A stretch of 13,113 nt of DNA from a bacterium (GTDB taxonomy: Bacteria; Arandabacterota; Arandabacteria; Arandabacterales; Arandabacteraceae). A model generated the notes under the pieces. The model made no database searches, was not told where the DNA came from, and worked only from the letters and a program-made list of their open reading frames with translations. The position numbers and the translations under genes were made by a program. This document shows positions 7,889 through 13,113 of this stretch, one piece after another (position 1 is the stretch's first letter; the number at the start of each line of letters is the position of its first letter). The stretch covers positions 1 through 13,113 of the forward strand of contig JAOZOU010000024.1 in the NCBI GenBank assembly GCA_029933125.1. Direction: 5' to 3'.

Positions 7889-7917
7889 ATTCTATCAGAC
7901 TGACAGGCTCGATTCAA
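7889..7917 (-). promoter_or_regulatory. Sigma70-like promoter for the GEVED-protein gene
   Basis: On the minus strand TTGAAT (7917-7912) and TAGAAT (7894-7889) are separated by exactly 17 nt; each matches five of six consensus bases or nearly so. The resulting 5' leader would be about 115 nt before the GTG at 7767. Confidence 0.45.
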
Positions 7918-8026
7918 TCAAAAAACACGGCACAGAGGGCGCATTAGGAACCGAAAAGGTCACCAATTGAGGAGCGTAGCAGCCAGGGCTGCCCCGTGAT
8001 TGTGTCTCTGGTCATCGTCTCCGTCT

Positions 8027-8263
8027 CCAAATCAGGTGTTTTACCAAAACCGTGCACTCTGGTATGCTTAGGGAGATTACAGCGGACACTACAGATCGGT
8101 GAAGGTGGAATCCCGGAGGTACAGCCATGCTTTCATTTGAGTTCACGCAGGAACAGGACCTCGTGAGACAGACCCTAAGAAGTTTCGCTAGGGAAAGGAT
8201 TGCTCCCATCCTGCGCCAGATCGATGATAAGAAGCGAATCCCTGAGAAGATAATCTCGGGGCT
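8027..8263 (+). repeat. Left copy of 237-bp direct repeat (acyl-CoA dehydrogenase 5' end)
   Basis: This segment aligns without gaps to 12746-12982 (constant offset 4719) with about 17 mismatches, about 93% identity. It includes the promoter, GGAGGT site, ATG and 46 codons. Similarity ends sharply after GGGCT at 8263, in mid-gene. It is the truncated, presumably non-functional copy. Confidence 0.9.
8040..8068 (+). promoter_or_regulatory. Promoter in the left repeat copy
   Basis: TTTACC (8040-8045), 17-nt spacer, TATGCT (8063-8068). Both hexamers are identical in the right copy, where they precede the apparently intact dehydrogenase gene. Here the promoter would transcribe only the stub. Confidence 0.35.
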
Positions 8264-8414
8264 AACATCCAGTATGATAACCAAAACAACAAAGAAAGCT
8301 CTTCACTCCACAAGAGACTCTATTGATCTGTTCAAAGTCCTATCACAGATTGAGATCCTGCAGAAGCAACTTGACCGTGCATACAGACTCAAGCACACGG
8401 GAGTAGCACGATGA
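8127..8414 (+). pseudogene. Truncated acyl-CoA dehydrogenase stub fused to unrelated codons
   Basis: Residues 1-46 are the N-terminal helix of an acyl-CoA dehydrogenase (FTQEQDLVRQTLRSF, then RERIAP, then IISGL), matching the gene at 12846 with five amino-acid changes. After 8263 the sequence departs: the remaining 49 codons (including an internal Met at residue 50, base 8274) encode a Lys/Gln/Leu-rich segment with no dehydrogenase character. A working enzyme is about 380 aa with FAD-binding and catalytic Glu regions, all absent. Six of the ten or so codon-region differences from the right copy change the amino acid, which suggests relaxed selection. GGAGGT and the promoter are retained, so a 95-aa chimera could still be made. 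The 3' tail could instead be a separate 46-codon ORF starting at 8274; I do not recognise it. Confidence 0.75.
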
Positions 8415-8597
8415 TGCTCTAGAACATACCTCAATCCATAACAGTTTCAGGCAGCTCCGTTTTTGAGGAAAGACGGCGCCAAGAATCTCCTATTTTGGCC
8501 AAAGTGGGAAATTCCGGACCGCGGAGACAATACATAGCATTATCAGCCAACGGTAATCTCCATGAGGCAAAGGACAGGACGAAGTGGCCATCTTATG
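8415..8597. other. Short spacer after the stub
   Basis: I see no gene, RNA or strong hairpin here. It lies between two genes whose 3' ends converge, so a bidirectional terminator would be expected, but only weak GC pairing (around 8514-8526) is present. Confidence 0.3.
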
Positions 8598-11597
8598 CTA
8601 TTCCAACATGACTATCTTTCCTTTTGCGGTGAAATACGGGGTCCTTAGTATGCAGAAATATAACCCGGTAGAAACGGGTACTCCGGATCTATCCCGACCA
8701 TCCCACCGCACACTGTGAAATCCGCTTTGTTGGAAACGATCTATAAAAGTCCTAACGAGCCTTCCCTGTACATCATATACATTAAGTGTGATGTGTGCAT
8801 CTTCTGGTAAATAGTATTGCACGGTCATGCCGTCAATACTCAGATTGTGCCTAGGATTGTTCTCGGTGTCCCCGATCCGTTTGCTAGGATGAGGACTTTC
8901 CAGTGGATCACCAACTTGCACATCCCTGAACTTCAGCCAAGAGTCGACCGCATTGTAGGCTGGTGCTACCACTGTGTCCGGTGATCCGTCATGGTCAACA
9001 TCGACCCGAAGCCCACAGCTTAAGGTTGTGTCGGAGATGCTTACAAAAGTCACTGTACTTTCTTCGATGGCGACATCGCGCCACTGAAGAGATCTGCAAG
9101 TGCCAGGCCGGCCAGCGACAGGCATCACCGCACTCAAAGACATGATTCCTGCCGCCAAGCCCGTGCTCTTGACAGTATATGTTTCATGCGCCGGTAGGAG
9201 ATAGGATTCCGTACCCAGCGCTGGCTCAAAATCCGCTCCAGGTATCTCATTTACAAATGTATCCCCAATGAAACCTATTCGGTTACCCTGCGAATCGGTT
9301 ATCAGTCCATGCACTGGAGAACTGAACGACACATAGGCTTGCCGGGCGTGGACCAAGCCCCTCATGAACCAGTCATAAAGCGTATGAAGAATCTCCTTGG
9401 CGGAATCATCCAACGCCTTTATTGGATAGGTGGCCATTATGTTGTCTGCCGAGTCTCCGACATCTAAGTATGGAAATCCACAGGGTTCAAAGGATTCGGG
9501 CGATTGCAGGAACCTTGCATAATCAGGTTTCTCCCTTACTATGTTGATGCTCTTTTCATCGAGGTCCATCACTATAACCCGGGAATGGGGTCCCGGAGGC
9601 AGTTCCAACCACAAGTTGGGATCGTAGATGCTGATCACGACTCTATTGCCAAACTCAACTATTTTGTATGCCTGCACTGCATGAGATATCTTTGTATTGT
9701 AGTCCCAAAGCACCAGCATCGGTGTTAGCCCGCGGTCCCTGATCAAGTTGGTGAGATAATCCCGTTGCTCCTCAAACCACTCTCTGGTTCGCACCCTTCC
9801 AGACAAGTAACTCCTAAGAAGTCCAACTTTCAACATATCAAACAGCTGTAACTGTTGATACTTCTCAATGTTCTCCACAACTGGAGTGTCCTTGGGAAAC
9901 TCAAAAACAGGTTCTGGATGTGGCTTCAGCACTGGTGACTCAAAGTATAGACAGGCAGTGCTAGCCATTCCGTAACAATGTCCGCCGCATTGTGCATCTT
10001 GTGCCCACTGCGAATAAAGGAGCTCGAGAATGCACTTGTCAGACCAACTCCATCCCGGCCACGAGCGTATAACTGTCTCGAATTTCTCGCGAAAAACCTC
10101 GGGGTCACACGACCAACTGTAGAATGTGCCATATGCATCCTCACACAGATAGTACGTGTCCGATCCGCGCTGCTCGGAAAAGGTAATGGATACAGTCTCC
10201 GATATGACATTGTTGGTCTCGTCGCGTTCAGAAATCTCATTCAGAGGATCCACGCCTACAGAGACATCGCGATCTATCTCGACTGGGCTCAAATCCCATA
10301 CAAACTCCACAACCGCCACTGAATCTGGCTCAAGAACTGGAATAAAACTATCGACGGGACTACCTTCATCTATCTGGAATCGCACTCGGATGTTGAACAA
10401 GGGAAGGGTGCCTTCATTCTTGACGGCCGCACCTACAAATTCCTGATCAGTTCTCGGGCAGTGAGCCAGGTCTGGTGTGTCTACCCAGTCTTTTGAAATG
10501 CTCGCAAAGTAAAGATCGCCAATGCTAAGGTCCTGGCATCTAGTGTTTATCGTATCAACTTCGAAGTTCCGCTCAGCACTCCAGGCGCCCCACACCCCCC
10601 CAACTTTGGCCCGCACCTTCCAGTACCAGTTGAACCTGTTAGAATCACCATTGATAAATGAGCTGTCCTGATCGAAGTGATAGAATGACGCAGTAAGAGC
10701 ATCCTCGTCTATGAGCGGATCCACCGCCGCTCTATTCTTCACATACAGGTGATAGGCGTCTGCCTCCGCACAATCAGACCAATCAAAGTCCCAGACCAGG
10801 CGCAAGTCGTTAGTGCATGCATTGTGTAGAACCGCACCTTCCTCCGGCGATATCAGATCCGGCACACAGACAGGCACTCTCGAAGGGAGAACATCATCAG
10901 CATACACGTCGGCATGAGTATCTAGCCCTTCGTTTCCATAAACCGTGAACTGCACCCTAATTCCCGCAACGCTGCTAGGGTCAACGCCGGGCAAATGTGT
11001 TTTCAGCTCGTCGGCAATGTTTAAAGAATACGTGTGCCAATCGTTATCCGTAACTTGAACGCAGTGAACGGTGGGCGAATTTGAGCAGCCCATTGGAGAC
11101 TGATAGTACAAGGTATACCCAAGGGTTGCCCCGGAAGCATCCTTGTACACCACGAATGCAAGGGCATACCCTTGACCGTATAACCAATTGTCACTACTGA
11201 CAAGCTTGGCTCGGAAAGAAACCGTTTGATTGAGATCCTGTATGCTGGCTACCTGGAATGCCCGCACCGTGCTACCGGTCAAGACCCTCCAAATATGCAA
11301 CTCATAATCATCATCTCCATCACCGTTGACCACTCTTTCAGCCCCACCAAATCCAGCACTAATCCCATCCACAGTCCATCCTACTGATAGGTCCTGCTCG
11401 AAGTCGCCATTGATGAATCCAAACCCGGAAACGGATGGTGCTTCCTGATCACACAACAGGGAATCAAGATTCGGCAACTCTTTCTGTGACTCCCCTCCAC
11501 GGAAAGGATTTGTTTCGGCGAATCCAGCCCCTGCTATGGCGACCACCGCAAGTGAAGTAGCTAGTAGGTACCGCAAAGAAGCCCCTGATGCCGACAT
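8598..11597 (-). CDS. Large secreted protein with papain-like peptidase core and FlgD-Ig tail
   Basis: A 999-aa exported protein. The ATG at 11597-11595 is chosen because AGAAGGAGG lies 7-8 nt upstream and a signal peptide follows directly (1 to about 26, cut near GFA/E); an earlier ATG at 11621 adds eight residues and no site. Then come a jelly-roll-like region (about 55-240), a fibronectin III-like domain (about 245-350), a CARDB-like domain (about 355-475, with NEISERDETNN), and a core at about 480-715. In this core QCGGHCYGMAS resembles the papain active-site segment, with Cys541, preceding Gln536 as possible oxyanion residue, His639 in SHAVQAYKI and Asp659 in YDPN. The C-terminus (about 925-999) is a FlgD-Ig/sorting-type tail (VYDVQGRLVRTF, WDGRDRSG, STGLYFCILR), as in the GEVED protein. 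Likely a surface or secreted cysteine peptidase or transglutaminase-like protein. Export is firm; the enzyme assignment rests on motifs only. Confidence 0.8.
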   Translation of the reverse strand: MSASGASLRYLLATSLAVVAIAGAGFAETNPFRGGESQKELPNLDSLLCDQEAPSVSGFGFINGDFEQDLSVGWTVDGISAGFGGAERVVNGDGDDDYELHIWRVLTGSTVRAFQVASIQDLNQTVSFRAKLVSSDNWLYGQGYALAFVVYKDASGATLGYTLYYQSPMGCSNSPTVHCVQVTDNDWHTYSLNIADELKTHLPGVDPSSVAGIRVQFTVYGNEGLDTHADVYADDVLPSRVPVCVPDLISPEEGAVLHNACTNDLRLVWDFDWSDCAEADAYHLYVKNRAAVDPLIDEDALTASFYHFDQDSSFINGDSNRFNWYWKVRAKVGGVWGAWSAERNFEVDTINTRCQDLSIGDLYFASISKDWVDTPDLAHCPRTDQEFVGAAVKNEGTLPLFNIRVRFQIDEGSPVDSFIPVLEPDSVAVVEFVWDLSPVEIDRDVSVGVDPLNEISERDETNNVISETVSITFSEQRGSDTYYLCEDAYGTFYSWSCDPEVFREKFETVIRSWPGWSWSDKCILELLYSQWAQDAQCGGHCYGMASTACLYFESPVLKPHPEPVFEFPKDTPVVENIEKYQQLQLFDMLKVGLLRSYLSGRVRTREWFEEQRDYLTNLIRDRGLTPMLVLWDYNTKISHAVQAYKIVEFGNRVVISIYDPNLWLELPPGPHSRVIVMDLDEKSINIVREKPDYARFLQSPESFEPCGFPYLDVGDSADNIMATYPIKALDDSAKEILHTLYDWFMRGLVHARQAYVSFSSPVHGLITDSQGNRIGFIGDTFVNEIPGADFEPALGTESYLLPAHETYTVKSTGLAAGIMSLSAVMPVAGRPGTCRSLQWRDVAIEESTVTFVSISDTTLSCGLRVDVDHDGSPDTVVAPAYNAVDSWLKFRDVQVGDPLESPHPSKRIGDTENNPRHNLSIDGMTVQYYLPEDAHITLNVYDVQGRLVRTFIDRFQQSGFHSVRWDGRDRSGVPVSTGLYFCILRTPYFTAKGKIVMLE

Positions 11598-11988
11598 GGC
11601 GATTCCTCCTTCTGGAATCACGAATAATGAAAGTCAGGGCACACAACCTAGCTCACAAAGGTTAATCGCCGCTCCGCCACAAACTTCCTTGCAGAGTCTC
11701 CCTGAACGCCTTCACCCTATCACAACCCGCAAATCTTTGTCCAGCTGCTTCTTTTTCCCTGTAGGGAATGGGTGGGGACATGGTCAGCCACCCGGCGGTG
11801 GTAATGGAGAATCTGCTATCGCCATGAAGGGCATGGGCAACATGTTACCTCAGCCCTAGTATGCCTTCCCTTGCTCGCAATGCTTGGTCTCACAACTGGG
11901 CAGTCTTTGATAGGTAACTAGCTTGAGTGGCCTCAAGGTCGGCTTACTGCCTCAAAGGACGGTACTGACGGCGACTTCACTCTGTCAG
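11598..11988. other. Intergenic region between divergent genes
   Basis: No convincing gene on either strand. It must contain the promoter of the secreted-protein gene (minus strand), which I could not pick out. A 6-bp hairpin, CTTGAG-TGGC-CTCAAG, lies at 11922-11937. The right end carries the inverted repeats described separately. Confidence 0.4.
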
Positions 11989-12003
11989 TTGACCGCGCCG
12001 TCA
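11960..12003. promoter_or_regulatory. Two overlapping inverted repeats, probable operator
   Basis: Repeat one pairs CGGTACTGAC (11960-11969) with GTCAGT-TG-ACCG (11984-11995), a 10-bp stem with a two-base bulge. Repeat two pairs TGACGGCG (11966-11973) with CGCCGTCA (11996-12003), 8 bp perfect. They share 11966-11969, so both cannot form together. The right arms cover the -35 and spacer of the nucleotidyltransferase promoter. Such a site fits autoregulation by the downstream pair, which is inference. Confidence 0.45.
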
Positions 12004-12017
12004 TCATGTGTTATGAA
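11989..12017 (+). promoter_or_regulatory. Promoter of the nucleotidyltransferase pair
   Basis: TTGACC (11989-11994), 17-nt spacer, TATGAA (12012-12017). The expected start point is at about 12024, which is the A of an in-frame ATG. This predicts a leaderless mRNA and would explain the absence of a ribosome binding site. Confidence 0.4.
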
Positions 12018-12023
12018 CAAGAC

Positions 12024-12542
12024 ATGAGAATTGCGAAAGTATTGGGTCTCTTAGATGAGATGAAGGGGAAGGGGATTATTGAGAAATACGCAATCGGTGG
12101 TGCCATGGCTTGCGTTGCCTACATTGAACCCTTCGTTACGTATGATCTTGATGTCTTCGTACTGTTGCCTTCTCAGGAAGGTCACCTCATCTCTATCACG
12201 CCGATCTACGCTTATCTGCGGGAGAAGGGATACCGCATTGATAAGGAACATGTGATCATCGACGACGTCCCGGTCCAATTCATTCCCGCCTACAACAAGC
12301 TCACGGAAGAAGCAGTCAATGAAGCCGTCGAGATGAGATATAAGACAACGAAGATGCCTGTCTTTCGTATCGAACATCTGCTCGCCATTATGATACAAAC
12401 TGACCGCCCTAAGGATCGTACGAGAATAGTCCATGTGCTTGATCAGGCCAAGGTAGATGACGATTATTTGGTAGACATACTCAGACGGCACCGCTTGCTA
12501 AGAAGGTGGAACGAGTTTAAGAGGAAGTTCTATGGGAATTAA
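12024..12542 (+). CDS. Nucleotidyltransferase-like protein (AbiEii/DUF6036-type), putative toxin or modifier
   Basis: The 172-aa product has the polymerase-beta-type nucleotidyltransferase signature: YAIGGAMA followed by TYDLDVFV, where the D-x-D pair (Asp41, Asp43 from this start) would bind metal and NTP. VPVQFIPAYNKLTEEAV is typical of small stand-alone members; the third carboxylate expected after VPV is Gln, so activity or chemistry may be altered. MPVFRIEHLLAIMIQTDRPKDRTRI is the usual C-terminal KDR block. I prefer ATG 12024 because a -10 box at 12012-12017 lies within the alternative start at 12006 and neither start has a ribosome binding site. The gene overlaps the next ORF by 11 nt. 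Relatives include toxins of AbiE-type systems and other small nucleotidyltransferases paired with small proteins. The fold is fairly sure; the toxin role is inferred. Confidence 0.8.
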   Translation: MRIAKVLGLLDEMKGKGIIEKYAIGGAMACVAYIEPFVTYDLDVFVLLPSQEGHLISITPIYAYLREKGYRIDKEHVIIDDVPVQFIPAYNKLTEEAVNEAVEMRYKTTKMPVFRIEHLLAIMIQTDRPKDRTRIVHVLDQAKVDDDYLVDILRRHRLLRRWNEFKRKFYGN

Positions 12543-12705
12543 GAAGGCTACGCGCAAGAAAGTCAGTCAGATGCGAACAGCCAAGCGGCGAAGGCGACGG
12601 GAGCTTGCCAAGCTCCCTTTGGACACGAAGTACAAGATTGTCTCGCACTTGCAGAAGATCGTTGAAGAGATCCACATCATTGGAAAGTCCTCGAGGAAGC
12701 ACTGA
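12532..12705 (+). CDS. 57-aa highly basic protein, possible partner of the nucleotidyltransferase
   Basis: A short ORF beginning at ATG 12532, inside the end of the nucleotidyltransferase gene (11-nt overlap), with GAGGAAG 4-5 nt upstream. The first 27 residues are strongly basic (KKATRKKVSQ, then AKRRRRRELAK). The second half (LPLDTKYKIVSHLQKIVEEI) is an amphipathic helix with the pattern of small partner proteins that accompany stand-alone nucleotidyltransferases. No membrane segment or signal peptide. The overlap implies translational coupling. It could be an antitoxin, a nucleic-acid-binding adaptor, or the substrate modified by the enzyme. I do not recognise a named family. Confidence 0.65.
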   Translation: MGIKKATRKKVSQMRTAKRRRRRELAKLPLDTKYKIVSHLQKIVEEIHIIGKSSRKH

Positions 12706-12745
12706 AGTCAGTCGCGACCGTTGAAACCACCCCACCATTCTCTCC

Positions 12746-12982
12746 CCAAATCAGGTGTTTTACCGAATCCGTGCACTCTGGTATGCTTAGGGAGATTACA
12801 GCGGACACTACAGATCGGTGGAGGTCGAATCGTGGAGGTACAGCTATGCTTTCATTTGAGTTCACGCAAGAACAGGACCTCGTGAGACAGACCCTAAGAA
12901 GCTTCGGCAGGGAAAGGATTGCTCCCACCCTGCGCCAGATCGATGAGAAGAAGCGAATTCCTGCGGAGATAATCTCAGGGCT
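12746..12982 (+). repeat. Right copy of 237-bp direct repeat
   Basis: Matches 8027-8263 at about 93% without gaps and in the same orientation. Here the reading frame continues as a normal acyl-CoA dehydrogenase beyond the repeat end, so this is the functional copy. The left end (CCAAATCAGG) starts 41 nt after the stop of the basic 57-aa ORF. Confidence 0.9.
12759..12787 (+). promoter_or_regulatory. Promoter of the acyl-CoA dehydrogenase gene
   Basis: TTTACC (12759-12764), 17 nt, TATGCT (12782-12787). Both boxes are conserved in the other repeat copy while the spacer has changed at two places. The leader would be about 52 nt. Confidence 0.35.
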
Positions 12983-13113
12983 TGCTGAGATCGGCGTCCT
13001 TGGAATGACTGTTTCAGAGCAATACGGAGGCTCCGAGGCTGATCCAGTCACTGTCGGGGTGGTTGCTGAGGAGCTTGCGCGCGCAGACATCAGCTGCGCT
13101 GTGCCCACGTTCT
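12846..13113 (+). CDS. Acyl-CoA dehydrogenase, N-terminal part
   Basis: The first 89 residues of an acyl-CoA dehydrogenase, an FAD flavoenzyme that makes the alpha-beta double bond of acyl-CoA thioesters and passes electrons to ETF. The N-terminal helical domain is clear: FTQEQDLVRQTLRSF, RERIAPTLRQIDEKKRIP, then LAEIGVLGMTVSEQYGG and AEELARADISC in family order. The usual length is about 380 aa; the rest lies beyond the window. The start ATG follows GGAGGTACAGCT. The first 137 bp of coding sequence is duplicated at 8127-8263. It may be part of fatty-acid, branched-chain amino-acid or aromatic degradation; the substrate cannot be read from this portion. Confidence 0.9.
   Translation, partial: MLSFEFTQEQDLVRQTLRSFGRERIAPTLRQIDEKKRIPAEIISGLAEIGVLGMTVSEQYGGSEADPVTVGVVAEELARADISCAVPTF

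Larger units (their letters stand above)
7768..8126. other. Divergent intergenic region
   Basis: No gene is seen. It contains the candidate minus-strand promoter of the GEVED-protein gene (7889-7917), a perfect hairpin at its start point (7866-7884), and from 8027 the left copy of the acyl-CoA dehydrogenase promoter repeat. The stretch 7930-8026 holds nothing I can name. Confidence 0.5.

Noticed and set aside
11598-11621. Eight-residue longer N-terminus for the secreted peptidase-like protein
   Set aside because: The AGGAGG site lies within this extension and points to the ATG at 11597, directly before the signal peptide.
11922-11937. CTTGAG-TGGC-CTCAAG hairpin as a terminator
   Set aside because: Only six base pairs, no following T run, and it lies between divergent genes where no terminator is needed.
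12051-12491. 146-codon minus-strand ORF opposite the nucleotidyltransferase
   Set aside because: Antisense shadow; the plus frame carries the GG and D-x-D motifs.
1-13113. tRNA or rRNA genes
   Set aside because: No T-loop plus acceptor-stem arrangement or rRNA-like sequence was seen on either strand.

Overview
The window looks like chromosomal DNA of an uncultured, Gram-negative-type bacterium from the broad FCB group and its neighbouring candidate phyla (Zixibacteria-, KSB1- or WOR-3-like). This is an inference from two secreted proteins with FlgD-Ig/type-IX-like C-terminal tails, a GEVED-domain protein, a zinc-ribbon/Ser-Thr kinase/TolB-like/TPR protein, and base composition near 50% GC. 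No rRNA, tRNA or other phylogenetic marker is present.

Layout. (1) 1-775, minus: the 5' part of an IS256/Mutator-family transposase gene, broken by a 19-nt palindrome; removing it restores the frame. (2) 966-2316, plus: a creatininase-family amidohydrolase followed after 1 nt by a class I SAM methyltransferase with a TTG start. (3) 5626 to 2396, minus: a large membrane Ser/Thr kinase with TPR repeats, then a small cupredoxin-like protein, probably one operon. (4) 7767-6001, minus: a secreted protein with two GEVED modules and a sorting-type tail. (5) 8027-12982: two copies (about 93% identical, ungapped) of a 237-bp segment carrying the promoter, ribosome binding site and first 46 codons of an acyl-CoA dehydrogenase gene. 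They flank 4482 bp. The left copy is a dead stub fused to foreign codons. The right copy leads into an apparently intact gene that runs off the window. (6) Between the copies lie a 999-aa secreted protein with a papain-like Cys/His/Asp core and the same kind of tail (minus), and a nucleotidyltransferase-like gene overlapping a 57-aa very basic ORF (plus), which resembles a toxin-antitoxin pair.

How the parts work together. The two tailed proteins are probably cell-surface or extracellular cargo of one export route. The kinase could be a membrane signalling protein with the cupredoxin-like protein as a downstream partner. The creatininase/methyltransferase pair looks like a small-molecule or peptide modification pair of unknown substrate. 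The nucleotidyltransferase pair lies between the repeats, so recombination across them would remove both it and the secreted peptidase-like gene while leaving one dehydrogenase gene.

The most unusual points are the duplicated dehydrogenase 5' end, the overlapping inverted repeats at the likely leaderless promoter of the nucleotidyltransferase, the papain-like motifs in the secreted protein, and the frame-breaking palindrome in the transposase. Functions come from reading motifs by eye; no database search was possible.
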